From Leptodactylus fallax (taxonomy: Eukaryota > Chordata > Amphibia > Anura > Leptodactylidae), in the NCBI GenBank assembly GCA_947044405.1, contig CAMRHE010000323.1:1788501-1852500 (forward strand): a stretch of 64,000 bases of DNA. The letters run 5' to 3'. Position 1 is the stretch's first letter. The number at the start of each line of letters is the position of its first letter. Below, piece after piece: positions 8,351 to 19,459 of the stretch. The notes under the pieces were generated by a model. That model saw only the letters and a program-made list of their open reading frames with translations. It did not search any database and had not been told where the DNA came from. A program made the translations under genes and the position numbers.

Positions 8351-9129
8351 AAGTGACACACCTATATATATGGCTGCAGCCAGGCTGGATTCCCACCTAG
8401 TGGGGGGAAAAACCCCAGTTCTCAGGCTCAGTGGGGTCTCAGCAGACAGACCCCCATCACTCAGGTATTTATCCTCTATCATTTAGGTGAATACAGGGCA
8501 GTAACATTCTGTGACTTACAGGTGACGTCTCTGACTAATTGGTCACATTTCCCTTCTCTTCCCTCTGGACCGCCATGACCACTTCTTCCAGCTGTGACTT
8601 GTCTCTGTAAAGGTTGCAGCACAGACATCTTTGGCTCCTCACTTTTCCAGGCATCCGACCCACATTGTCCTCACCTACACAAAGCCCCCATCCTGCTGCT
8701 ACCCCCAATTATAAAATATATGATATAACCCCCCATAATGAATAATACCCCCAAGTGCATCTTTATATTAATAATGTCCGTGTGTACCCTGTATAAATAG
8801 TGCCCCTTATTAATAATACCCCAGGTGTTAACTAATTAAAAGGTTTTCCAGGTCATTAATAAACTAATCAGTGGGGTTCAAAAACCCAGGACCGCCACTG
8901 ATCAGCTGTTTGAATGGTACCTGTGTAAGCGCCGTGACCGCTTCTCTGTTTACATAGTGTATTTCATCTCATAGCGGCCATGTAATGTAACTGCAGCCTC
9001 GTCCTGTACATGTCTACAGTATGTGACAAGGCTACAATTACATCACACGGTCACTATAAACAGACAGCATATAATATAAACAGGTGCCATAGCCCATGTT
9101 TATAGCGCCCCATTTACACACACTATAAA

Positions 9130-9712
9130 GTTCCACAGCAGCCCCTGCACACAGTATTACACAGTGTTATGGCCCGCAGCGGCCCCTGCACACTGTATTA
9201 TGTCTCTCAGCGGCCCCTGCACACGGTATTATGCTCCATAGTGGCCCCTGCTCACGGTATTATGCCCTGCATTGGCCACTGCACACGGTATTATGTTCCG
9301 CAGCAACTCCTGCACACAGTTTTATGCCCCATATTGGCCCCTGCACTGGTATTATGCTCCATAGTGGCCCCTGCACTTGTATTATGCTCTATAGTGGCCC
9401 CAGCACACGGTATTATGCTCCATAGTGGTCCCTGCACTGGTATTATGCTCCAGAGTGGCCCCTGCACAGGGTATTATGCTCCATAGTGGCCCCTGCACTG
9501 GTATTATCCTCCATAGTGGCCCTTGCACTGGTATTATGCTCCATAGTGGCCCCTGCACTTGTATTATGCTCTATAGTGGCCCCTGCACTCGGTATTATGC
9601 TCTATAGTGGCCCCTGCACTTGTATTATGCTCCAGAGTGGCCCCTGCACAGGGTATTATGCTCTACAGTGGTCCCTGCACAGGGTATTATGCCCCATAGT
9701 GGACCACCCATG
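9130..9712. repeat. 31-bp minisatellite, hAT-1 copy
   Basis: About 19 units, consensus 'ggcccctgcacacggtatta' plus 'tgctccatagt'. Related arrays are at 15128-15735 and, inverted, 32155-32300. Each abuts a copy of the TTATACTCTGGGG palindromic MITE. The long ORFs here (HSGPCTGIM repeats) come only from the repeat being near a multiple of three and are not genes. Confidence 0.9.
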
Positions 9713-9715
9713 AAC

Positions 9716-10040
9716 TATTATTATACTCTGGGGTCTTTTCAGACCCCAGAGTATAATGATTGGAGACCCAGGGGAGAATACAAACATAAAAATCAGAGTT
9801 ACTTACCTATCCTGGACACCGGTGCACTCCTTGCAGCTTTCGGCCCTGTTTAATTGCGAACACACGTCACGTGATCAGGCCGGCGACGCGACCTGATGAC
9901 GTCACCAGAGGCCCCAAGCCTGCTCGGAGTTACATCAGATCGCAGGAGGTGAGTAACATTGGTTTTTATGTTCCCTCACCAACCCTAGGCCTCCGATTAT
10001 TATACTTCGGGGTCTGAATAGACCCCGGAGTATAATAATA
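9716..10040. mobile_element. Palindromic MITE 'TTATACTCTGGGG', copy A
   Basis: Each end is itself a palindrome: 'attattatactctggggtct' then 'agaccccagagtataat' at 9718-9756, and 'attattatacttcggggtct' with 'agaccccggagtataata' at 9996-10038. Inside these, 'ggagacccaggggag' and 'cctaggcctcc' pair as an inner inverted repeat. The centre carries a perfect TGACGTCA (9897-9904). No ORF. Confidence 0.75.
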
Positions 10041-10353
10041 GTAGTATTTGCGGCCCGCGGCCTAACTTACCGATGCCCGCGGCCGCTCACAGCGGCATCC
10101 GCTTCCCTTTCTGCGGCCCATAGCAGAAGGGGAAGCGGGGGCGGCCACGAGCAGACGCGGGTAGGTAAATAAATAGGCCCTGACCTGCCGGGGATACTCC
10201 AACAGGTTACGGCCTATTTATATAGATAAAAAAAAAGCTATACTCACCTGCGATGCCTTGATGCAGCCGCCGCCTCCCCTTCTTGTCTGTGTCTCAGCGT
10301 AGGCGGCGTGATGACGTCATTGTATCGCCGCCTGCGCTGAGATGCGACGTCTT

Positions 10354-10434
10354 GTAAACCAGCCCAGGACAGGCCGCGCTCAGCTTTGGTTTTTTTTTTT
10401 TTTTTTTAAAGCGGCCTGTCCTGGGCTGGTTTAC
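10354..10434. repeat. Perfect 24-bp hairpin with T-rich loop
   Basis: The arm at 10354-10377 (gtaaaccagcccaggacagg then ccgc) is exactly complementary to 10411-10434. The 33-nt loop contains a long T run (10390-10407). It lies about 80 bp inside the right end of hAT-1. Confidence 0.85.
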
Positions 10435-10515
10435 ATTAAATAGTAAAATGCCGCCCCCTGGACAGTGCCGCCCGAGGCGGCCGCCTCACCTCGCCTCATT
10501 AGCGGTGCGCCCCTG

Positions 10516-10560
<45 letters not shown>

Positions 10561-10593
10561 TAGTAGGGGGTAGATAGATAGATAGATATGGGG

Positions 10594-10640
<47 letters not shown>
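10516..10640. repeat. (GATA)n microsatellite
   Basis: Tracts of gata/taga units are interrupted by 'gtagtaggggg' and 'tggggta'. The same motif occurs left of hAT-1 (7940-7976), so hAT-1 inserted within the microsatellite. The minus-strand YLSIYLSI ORFs are translations of this repeat. Confidence 0.9.
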
Positions 10641-12180
10641 GAGGTATATAGCTATGTGAGGTATTCCAGCAGTAATTATTTTGCCCGGTTCCTTCTGACC
10701 ACATGCTGTAGGTTCTGTCATAATGTGAAAAGGGAAACTGAATTGTTCATGACGCCTCGGGCTTAGAGTTAGGAAATAAAAGATCGGGGTCTCCTGCGAG
10801 GCGAGCATTCTTGTTTTTTCATTGGACATTTCTTTCCTTTTATCGATTTCCCTAATCTCTTGTACTTGGAGGATTTTCTTTAGTGGGAAGTTCTAGTGAT
10901 GGGTAATACTGTTCTGTTAGGTGATAATATACTTATTGGTTTCTTATACCACTATCTACAGTATATAGCTGTATATGCAGACGCCCATATCCTGAAGCTG
11001 GAGGTTCTGCAATGGCAAATCCAAAAAAGAAACCATCATCTATAAGTATACATAGGATATTCAAAGCCTGGGCCACATACAAGGACTGCGCTGCAGAAAC
11101 TCCTTATACTCACCTTCCCTCACCTCTTCTGGGCTACCTCACAGTCCTCTTCAGTTGTCTTCTGGCCTCCTGGATGACGTCATGGACCCTAGGAGGTTGC
11201 TGATGCCTGTGATTAGGCCTTAGCAGTCACTTGGGGTGTGTCAATGTCGTGATGTGCATGTTAAAGGCCTCAGCTGTCTCCCAGGGTCCGTGGCATCACC
11301 CAGGAGGACAAAAGAGGCCAGAAGATGACCAAAGAGGACCCCAAGGGACTGCCTGACGCTTGTCCTATCCTTAGTAAAAAGAGAAGGGCTGCTTGACCAC
11401 CTAGGTCTTAGAGCCTGGTCATGTCTCCATGACTTGTCTCTATGATATGGATGTTGTTGACTACTGTACATGTTTACTGTACAGCTTTATTGATGTTATG
11501 GCTACAGCATGGGTGTACATAAGGAGGCGGATTCATGGTTAAAGCCGCTTCTTACTGACCCTGACCCACCACCACTCTCCTGAATGACTATGGCGAGTGA
11601 CGGCACGGTTCAACTTGTGCTCCCCCTCCTTCTTCCGCTGCCACTCCATTTTGAGATCTCTGCCGCCAATCTTCTTAAGGTCCATAATAGCACGGCGGCG
11701 CTACTACCTTGATCGTGGCGCAGAGGGAAAATTCAGCAGCACTGGGGTTGGCCCGAATAGCTGAACACCCCATGGATGCCCCTTCTGGAAAATCTTGGAT
11801 AAGATGCTGGTCTACAATAATAGTTTATGGGGACATCATACTCCACAGACATCCGAATGAAGACAATTTTCTTTAATTTTTACATGCGGCCAGGCGTGAC
11901 CTCTTCTCGATAAGGACATGGAAGACTCAGAACGGTTTCATCATCAGTAGTTTATTCAAATCAGAAAGCGATGAAGATTGTTCCGCTGCCAATCCGAGCA
12001 ACAAACTGTGATAATTTGCTGAAAATGAGAAACATAACAGCACTTACATGTAATTATTATGATAAATGTGTCTGTTGCCAGAGGAAGAATAGGAGTATCT
12101 TGGCACTGGACTCTTAATCTAAATCTGGACAGAAAATTATAAATGCAGCTGATATTCTCCAGACTGAGAGCTTTTCAGAT
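10641..12180. other. Unique sequence with a decayed palindromic-MITE core at about 11090-11345
   Basis: From 11090 to 11345, phrases such as 'actcaccttccctcacctct', 'tggatgacgtcatgg', 'cctgtgattaggcc' and 'gtcatcaccc'-like words match the interiors of MITE copies F, G and I, but no palindromic ends remain. A perfect TGACGTCA lies at 11175-11182. The remainder shows no gene, tandem repeat or transposon ends that I can recognise. Confidence 0.45.
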
Positions 12181-12189
12181 GTAACAACT

Positions 12190-12232
12190 GTAAAAAAAAA
12201 AAAAAAAAAAAAAAATCAAGATTTTTTTTTTT
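12190..12232. repeat. Adjacent A-run and T-run
   Basis: About 23 A residues (12192-12214) are followed shortly by about 11 T residues (12221-12231). No gene-like sequence lies upstream of the A-run, so a processed pseudogene is not supported. Confidence 0.7.
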
Positions 12233-12296
12233 CTGTAAGTTTAGAAAGTTATGAACTTTTTTAGCTAGAAAAAAATTGTATTTGTGGTGTGTCAAC

Positions 12297-12797
12297 TCTA
12301 TAAATGTTCACTTTCTCTCTCTAACTGTGCTGAGTGGACGTGTATTTCCTCATGTAGAGTTGGACTGCTGTGCTCTTACCGATCAGACTGCTCCCTCTTC
12401 CCCTCTCCCAGCATGGATCTTTCACAAAAGCAGAGGAAGAAAAACTGTGTTATCTGCCTATATGGGATATTTTTGCCTACCATAATTTCTGTAAATATTC
12501 ATTTTCTCTCTATAACTGTGCTGAGTGGACAAGTTCTTCCTAATGTAGGGCTGGAATTACCGATCAGACTGCTCCCTCTTCCCCTCTCCCATCATGGATC
12601 TTTTACAAAAGCAGAGGAAGAAAGATTGGGTTATCTGCCTATATGGGAAATTTTGGCCTACAATAATTTCTATAAATGTTCATTTTCTCTCTGTAACTGT
12701 GCTGAGCAGACATGCTCTTCCTAATGTAGGGCTGTAATTACCGATCAGACTGCTCCCTCTTCCCCTCTCATAGCATGAATCTTTCACAAAAGCAGAG
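12297..12797. repeat. 181-bp tandem repeat, about 2.8 copies
   Basis: The phrase 'accgatcagactgctccctc' occurs at 12378, 12559 and 12740, a constant 181-bp period. 'gtgctgag(t/c)(g/a)gac' and 'cacaaaagcagaggaag' repeat with it. The first unit carries about 10 extra bases. The 146-codon plus-strand ORF through it is repetitive and has no domain. The array ends just before palindromic MITE copy B. Confidence 0.85.
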
Positions 12798-12803
12798 TTA
12801 TAA

Positions 12804-13087
12804 TTTTATTATTATACTCTGGGGTCTCCTCTCACATGGGGACGCTGATGTCATGACACATACTGTCAAAGTGTCATGATGTACGGTATCATGACATTGA
12901 TGCCCACCACAGGTCTCAGTGGTATCCTGGAGCCGATGACATCAGAGAGAGAGGCAGAACACACAGGGAAGAAGACTTGATGTAATGGCAGAGCCCAGGA
13001 AAGGTCAACATAAGTGCTCTTTTTATTTCTATGCACCCTCATTGGCCTCCACTTATTTATATTTCTGAGACCCCAGAGTATAATAAT
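12804..13087. mobile_element. Palindromic MITE 'TTATACTCTGGGG', copy B
   Basis: The left end is 'tattattatactctggggtc' at about 12808; the right end is 'gagaccccagagtataata' to 13085. The interior includes 'gatgtcatgacac', 'ccacaggtctcagtggtatc' and 'gatgacatcag', the same order of words as copies F, G and I. The inner halves of the terminal palindromes are largely lost. Confidence 0.65.
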
Positions 13088-14108
13088 GATTCGTGGGTGG
13101 GAATCCAAAATTTTGGGAAAATTTGTAATGATCCAGATTCATTATGAACTTTTAGTAACTTTCTAGTAGCTACCTGGCATTAGAGACCTTTTTTTTTTTT
13201 TTTTGCAGACATGCCATATCAGTTTCTTATCTAAAGGTGGCACTGGAGTAAGTCTCCCTTTTTCCACCAAGGAGGACTTATTTTCCCAGAATTCCTAGCA
13301 GGGCATACATGGACTAGTAAGTCCCTGTACACCACAAGGCAATAGTCTCCATAAAGAAACAGTACCCCTTCTGAGCCATATGTAAGAAGACCTAGCACTT
13401 GGTAGATGTTGCTGATTCTGCATTGGGACCTAGGATCTTTAGGATTTGCCCCGGAAAGACACTTTCAGCTGGTTTTCCCCTTTAAGCTTATTACACGTAT
13501 TATTTGGAGTTGGAGATACAATCGCACACATGGTTGCCATATGGAAGTGCATTGACTTACAATAAGCTGAGCTATAAGTTGGCCAGTAAATGGTCACTAG
13601 AGACGTGCTGGGTCCAGTCATCTGGTTATCATCAGTTCTCGCTGAGGCGGCTGTCTTCTGTCAGGAAATGCTGCTCTCATGAGACGTGTAAAATATGGAC
13701 AGTTCCTGCACTACCCGTGTCCTGATGACAGAGAGTACAAGTCAGTGCTAACCTTCCCTCCATACATGCTGTACATACCACCGCACATTCCATATAGGAT
13801 TCCTGTCCGCTGACACTATTCCGCTTGTCACATGAAACGGTTCATTTGTCGGTTTTATCTCATTGCAGTATATGCCAGAAATATAGGAATGCCGTGGTTA
13901 TCTGTCCCCATTATACATCATTTGTGTAACGTGCGGGCATGTTTACGTTCCATTACATTACATATCCTATCTCTACAGTTATACAGCGTATATATTATAA
14001 ATTGTAGATTCACAGGACTGTACGGCGCACCCAGGGCTAGACAACAGAAAATAACAAAAATCATTTTACTAATGAATATCTCACTGGTGGTCTAAGGTGG
14101 TGGAGGGG
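13088..14108. other. Unique sequence with a dispersed-repeat fragment at 13210-13400
   Basis: 13210-13400 ('aaaggtggcactggag', 'ttcccagaattcctagcagg', 'acagtaccccttctgagcc') resembles parts of 29250-29380, 29770-29880 and 36770-36930. It belongs to the inverted-repeat family described at 29100. The rest shows no gene; ORFs are short and unremarkable. Confidence 0.45.
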
Positions 14109-14735
14109 TTAAAGGGAGCCTTTCAGATAGATTTGGGACACTAAACCACCCATAGGCAGGGGAATAGCAGATGCTGAGGGCACCCTAAAGCTCTCTTTGC
14201 CCCATAAATATACCCCTGTTCTACCTACTCAAGGTAGGTAGGGGCCCCGTTACAGTTTTTGCATTGGGGCCCCGGAGCTTCAAGTTACGTCTCTGTCCAT
14301 AGGTCTTTATGGACCTGGGATTTAGTGTCTCAAATTTCCCTGTTGTAAATCCATCCATGGCCATATTGCAAAAAAAGCCAAAACAAATCTATATACTTAC
14401 CTAGAGATGAGTCTGATAAGCCTCACGGGACTCCTCTCTGGTGCTCCTGGCGCCTGCGCAATTCTTGAGTGAAGTTGAGGACGTATACCCCGGCTACACT
14501 ACACGTGTCTGGCGTATGAGTACACTAAAGGTGAGGTGTATTTCTACGACTTCACTAAAGAACTGCGCAGGCGCCAGGCGTATAGGAGCTGGGTGAGTAT
14601 ATAGCTTTTTTTTTATTTTTAGTACAGACATGGATGGTTTTACAACAGGGCGATTTTGAACACTAAACCCCCTGTCCATAAAGACTGGTTTAGTGGCCCA
14701 AATTACCCTGACAAGTTTATTTTAGCATCACAAGT
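14109..14735. mobile_element. Decayed TTAAAGGG-type MITE, tentative
   Basis: It starts 'ttaaagggagcctttcagat' (about 14109). 'gggacactaaaccacccata' near the start is echoed in inverse by 'gggatttagtgtctcaaattt' at 14318 and again as 'aacactaaaccccctgtcca' at 14659. 'ggcgcctgcgcaattctt' (14449) pairs with 'gaactgcgcaggcgcc' (14560). The right end is not clear. Probably two overlapping Kolobok-like copies. Confidence 0.4.
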
Positions 14736-15127
14736 GATCTACAGCAGAAGAGGGAGTATATATTTTTTGGTCTAGTGCAGGGGTAGGCAACCTTTGTTCG
14801 GCGGGCCAATTTAAATGAAAAAATCAAAGATGAGGTCCTCTGAGTGCCGGTCAATAATTGTTAGGCTGAGGACCTCTATACTATAGTCATATAGCACAAA
14901 CCATAACACAAAAGTGAAAGTCCATGTGCAGCCGCCAATTAGTGGTAAATGTATGTGTCCAGGAGCACCGTATGGCGGCATCCTTATGGTGGAAACACAC
15001 TATACATCTGGATGCAGCTATATTCTAAGCCACTGGAACTTTTACTTCGATGTAAAACTGGGGTCACATGGTGCATTTTGCACAAAAAAAAAAAAGCCTG
15101 TGTTTTTTTGTGCAAAAACAAACCTTT

Positions 15128-15735
15128 ATGCAGAATAATGTTACATAGCGGCCCCTGCACAAGGTATTATATCCCATAGAGGCCCCTGCACAAGGTATTA
15201 TGTCCCATAGCGGCCCCTGCACATGGTATTTTGTCTCATAGCGGCCCCTGCACACGGTATTATGTCCCATAGTGGCCTCTGCAGACGGTATTTTGTCCCA
15301 TAGCGGCCTCTGCACACGGTATTATGTCCCATAGCGGCCCCTGCACACGATATTTTGTCCCATAGCGGCCCCTGTACACGGTATTATGTCCCATAGCAGC
15401 CACTGCACACAGTATTATGTCCCATAGCGGTCTCTGCACATGGTACATGGTATTCTGTCCCATAGTGGCCTCTGCACACGGTATTATGTCCCATAGCGGC
15501 CTATGCACACGGTATTATATCCCATAGCGGCCTATGCACACGGTATTATGTCCCATAGCGGCCTCTGCACACGGTATTTTGTCTCATAGTGGCCCCTGTA
15601 CACAGTATTATGTCCCATAGTGGCCCTTGCATACCGTATTATGCCCCATAGCGGCCTCTGCACACGGTATTATGTCCCATAGCGGCCCCTGCACACGGTA
15701 TTATGTCCCATAGTGGCCCCTGCACACAGTATAAT
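15128..15735. repeat. 31-bp minisatellite, hAT-2 copy
   Basis: About 19-20 units, consensus 'cggcccctgcacacggtatt' plus 'atgtcccatag'. This is the same unit as at 9130-9712 apart from gtccc for gctcc, with one partial duplication near 15440. Confidence 0.9.
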
Positions 15736-15777
15736 ATTCCAACTTAAATAATATTACAATTTTCGCCACTCACTAGC

Positions 15778-16094
15778 TATTATTATACTGTGGGGTCTCT
15801 TCAGACCCCAGAGTATAAGAAGTGGAGGGCCAAGAGACAAACATAAAATATAATGTTACTCATCTTCCCTGTGCTGCGGAACCGCTCCATTCTCTTCGAC
15901 ACTTCTGCCTGAAGTAAGCGACCGCTGATAGACCCAAACAGTGGTCTCTTACATCAGGCAGAAGCGCTGAAGAGAACAGAGCGGCTCCGGAGTGCAGGGA
16001 AAGTGAGTATCATTATTTTTTATGTTTCATCACCTCCCCTGGGGCTCCACTTATTATACTCTGGGGTCTGAAGAGACCCCAGAGTATAATAATA
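15778..16094. mobile_element. Palindromic MITE 'TTATACTCTGGGG', copy C
   Basis: The best-preserved copy. The left palindrome is 'attattatactgtggggtct' with 'agaccccagagtata'; the right is 'ttattatactctggggtctg' with 'gagaccccagagtataataa'. Inside, 'gtggagggccaagagacaaa' mirrors 'cctggggctccac', extending the inverted repeat to about 85 bp per side ('cataaaatataatgttactc' against 'gagtatcattattttttatg'). A second stem pairs 'cgctccattctcttc' with 'gaagagaacagagcg'. Confidence 0.8.
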
Positions 16095-16228
16095 ACAGTT
16101 TTGTTTTGGTGAGGACTCGGGGTGCCCATGCCAGGGAAATAAGCCTCGCATGCTGGGGGTTGCCGACTCACGGTCTAGTGTATGCAAGAAATATTTTGTT
16201 TCCTTGTGGTCTAAGGTAAAATAAGGGG

Positions 16229-16588
16229 TTAAAGGGGCTGTTCACGACTAGAAAAAATGGCTGCTTTCTTCTTCTCAGGAAGTGACATCAAGTCAGAGAG
16301 CTAGAGAGGTATGGAGAGCCCTGATAATGGCTCAGTTGGGAGGTGAAGCTCATATATGTAGGGGGATGATGCTTTGCAGTGAGGAGACCACCCACAAAAA
16401 CTGGCTCTTCAGCTACCGAGGAAACCCCCTGGGTGCACCAAATTCCTTAATTGCATTAAGAATAAAACTTTTTTATATTTAGCAGCTACTTTTTACATTT
16501 CAGTAAAGGTTTATAAATTGTGGAATGACTCCTAGAACGGCCTGGGAACTGCTTACAAGCCATTTGGAAGGTGGTAGACTCCCTTTAA
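16229..16588. mobile_element. Kolobok/T2-like MITE M1
   Basis: TTAAAGGGG at 16229 and CCCTTTAA ending at 16588. The left part 'ggctgctttcttcttctcag' then 'gaagtgacat' is shared with M4 (37723-37892), so they are related. Confidence 0.6.
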
Positions 16589-17655
16589 ATACGTTGTTCT
16601 AATAACTTTTTATTGAAAATTCTTAACATAAGATCATTGGAATTTTTGTTTTTCTACAGCATGAAATTAGATATATTAAAATCTTGAAGTTATTTTTGGC
16701 TCGGATATTCAATGTGAACTGAAATTGAAAACTCAAAATGTTACCTGAAGGGATAATATACCATAACTTCTAGTGGAAAGACTTTGTACACAAAGTCTTG
16801 TAAAGTAGAACATTGGTATGTTGGATCCCATAGAAGCTGATGAGTGACATTGTTCAGGACCCATGATGATGTATGAGGCCCCATCTTACCATATATCACT
16901 GGTATATGCAAGGTCTTCTCCAGGAGACCAGTTCTGGATTTATACCTGGTACCTTCCTCGTGTGATCTCAAAAGAGCCTCCAGGAGAACAAAGTCTACGT
17001 GAGAACTCAATGGCTGAGAGCCTTCTAGACACGATGCACAAAACATTGTACTAAATCTTAGAAAATATGACTAGTTTCCTCTGTCTTAAGCCGACATTCT
17101 TTTGATATGAGCCCAATAAGACCTTCAAAGAGTAAAGATTGCAGACCGCAAATCTGATCTTCTGAGGTGTTCATGTTGGTACATGTAAAATATTAATCCA
17201 TACAAAGTAATCTACTTATGGAATTATGTCTCCTAAAATATATAAGATGCAGCACAAAGGTTTTGTATTTACATTTTATGTGCCCCCCATGAACATCTCA
17301 GAAACCTAGAGCTGTGACAACGACAACAAATTGTTATGTAACCCTACTGAAAACCATGTAAGCCGGTATGTCAACTCATAGAGTTTACTGGACATCACCC
17401 TATGGCTTCCTTCACCTTGTCACCCATTAAAATATGGTTTTTGCCCATTTGACAGAGAGAAGGCCCAGCATCTACATTTTAAAAAACAAAAAGAGAGAAA
17501 CATGGACATTATCTGTAATATTGACCCAATAAATAGTGACCTGTATACATACCCCACAGTTTTTGTTGGTGGTCTCCTCTCCTCGATGCATAGGTCACCC
17601 CATAACTGTATGAGCAAGGCCTTCCACCTGAACCAGAATCACAGCTCCCTATACC
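16589..17655. other. Unique sequence, nothing recognised
   Basis: AT-rich, short ORFs on both strands, no tandem structure or transposon ends seen. Confidence 0.5.
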
Positions 17656-18115
17656 AGTGTTTCCCAAACTTTTCAGACTCGGGGCACCCCTGAAATAAAA
17701 AATCCTCTGGGCACCCCTACCAAATAAATGTTACCAAAATACAAAAAAACGTCCTAAGGTTGCAGATAGTTATGTTATGTGGTCATTTTCCCAACTAGAG
17801 TACATAAAGAGAGATAAATATGGCAAAATTAAGCCATGCCCCTAACCCCATCCATTTCAACCAAGTCCACACAGCCATAGTGCCCTTTTTTGTACAACGC
17901 ACAATGATGATGCCTCCTTAGTTCCCCTACACAGTATGATGACCTTAAGTGTCCCCACGTGTTTCAATGCCTGCTTAGTGATTCCCACATGGTGTAATGT
18001 CACCTTAGTGGCCCCCACACAGTATAATGACCCACTAAGTGACCCTCACACAGTATAATGCTCCCTTAGTGGCCCCCATGCAATATAATGCACCATTAGT
18101 GGCCCTCATACAGAA
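17656..18115. mobile_element. hAT end plus 36-bp minisatellite, truncated
   Basis: It starts 'cagtgtttcccaaacttttc', a typical hAT terminus. From about 17880 to 18110 there is a degenerate tandem of roughly 36 bp ('tggcccccacacagtataat' then 'gaccc.cttag'). The unit resembles the 31-bp minisatellite (cccc-acacagta-ttatg). No matching right terminus was found nearby. Confidence 0.5.
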
Positions 18116-19459
18116 GTCATGTCACGAATAGTAAAGAAATACTCCCATAGCTCACGTTCCTATGGAACAGTGTGCAGTTCTGTTCTAGATTTACCTATCT
18201 CTGGTTCGGCACAGATGTTGCTCCACTATTGTATTGTAAGGGCACAATGTTGAAATTGGGACATGCCGCCCACCACCCAGAAATTTGTTACTGGATCTGG
18301 GACAGCCGACAGGGGGCCCACCACGGCCATTGGGACTTGTACAGGTGCAACATTTGCTCTATGGTCAAAGAAGTCCTGCCTGTGGCCCCAAAGCAGAACT
18401 TCAAAGGAAGCCCCATTCCACTATAAGCACCCTAAGGGATATGCAAATTTGAGAAATGGAAAGAATATGACCACAGGGAAAATTAAGTATTGCACATAGT
18501 TTACTGGAGCAAATGGACTCTCCATGTAATGCATATGTACTTGTTGGGACCTCCAGTGGGAGAGACACTCTTTGTAGCTGCTCTTCACCAGGGTAATAGA
18601 TGATGCCCCGTCTGTTAACTTATATTCCCTAAAGGGGTTATAGGAAAGGGGATTTCTAAATGAGACATTCCCTTTAAGGATGCCCTACAATGCACCTAAC
18701 TTACTCTAGCGTCTTTTTCATATGGTTTATGCCTCTACCAGATAATACTGAGGCTCCATCTAGATCTCAGCTACAGTCATCTTTTATGGTTCTCGGAGCC
18801 GTTTTCTAACAATACTCTTTTTCTCAGCAGGGTGCGCTTGATAAATAGACCATGAAATGCATTAAAATTCTATTTCACAGTTGAAGTTTAATGGAGCTTA
18901 TTTGCCATTTGTAATATTGTACTAATATTGTATCTCGCACCAGTGCCGCTCACACCATTCCACCCATCTCTATATGTATGTCTTCTGGATTTCTTTATTT
19001 TCATCTTCATTGGATGCCCTTTACTCCCAACTCTGATCTCATATGATGGGACATATAATGATGGAAATGCCTTACATAAAGCTTTATCTTATGTATTGGG
19101 CCTCTTCCTTAAGGGGAACACCCCATAGAAGAACATTTCAGTGCAATTTTGGGCATTCGTGGAAGAACAAAGTCTTGTTCATAAAAGAAAGAAAGGTGTA
19201 AAACTTGGCGCACAATATCTGTTATCTGTCGCTTAATGACATTTTATACTATGTCTTCCATTGATCTCAGGGAGATTGAGGAACTTTTCTTCCTGTTATT
19301 GCCCCTCTTCCCAATCACAGTTACTGACAACTCTCGCTGTATAGATTCCAGTGACCCTAGACATAGGAATTAGAGATAAGTGAACTGGTTTACAACAAAA
19401 ATTTTGGATTTGGCTCAACCTGAAATTTTTGAGTTCTCTTGACTTGAATCCAGCAAAGT
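18116..19459. other. Unique sequence, a possible 49-bp TTAA relic at 18629-18677
   Basis: At 18629-18677 'ctaaaggggtta' and 'cattccctttaag' could be a minimal Kolobok-like relic. Otherwise no gene, array or transposon end was recognised. Confidence 0.4.

Larger units (their letters stand above)
7977..10515. mobile_element. Non-autonomous hAT element hAT-1 (2.54 kb)
   Basis: The left terminus starts 'cagtggtgaacctagcctc'; the right terminus, inverted, starts 'caggggcgcaccgctaatga'. Both continue into a related GCCTGAGGC/GCCTCGGGC palindromic subterminal region. CAG(G/T)GG termini with an 8-bp duplication are hAT features. There is no transposase ORF. The interior holds a fold-back (8215-8350), a 31-bp minisatellite (9130-9712), palindromic MITE copy A (9716-10040) and a 24-bp hairpin (10354-10434). 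The stretch 8360-9130 has AT-rich 'aataccccc' words but no gene. Confidence 0.7.
14770..16180. mobile_element. Non-autonomous hAT element hAT-2 with 8-bp target duplication
   Basis: The duplication 'gtctagtg' lies at 14770-14777 and 16173-16180. The element is 14778-16172. Left terminus 'caggggtaggcaacctttgt'; inverted right terminus 'cgtgagtcggcaacccccag', alignable over the first 15 bases. CAGGGGTNGGCAACC is a classic hAT terminus. It contains a 31-bp minisatellite (15128-15735) followed by palindromic MITE copy C (15778-16094), and no transposase. Confidence 0.8.

Noticed and set aside
9169..9853. ORFs reading HSGPCTGIMLHSGPC repeats, and similar at 15064-15508
   Set aside because: Translations of the 31-bp minisatellite; no start context and no domain.
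10431..10829. Minus-strand ORF with YLSIYLSIYLS
   Set aside because: Translation of the GATA microsatellite.
12192..12214. Long A-run considered as a processed-pseudogene or SINE tail
   Set aside because: No gene-like or SINE-like body precedes it and no flanking duplication was found.
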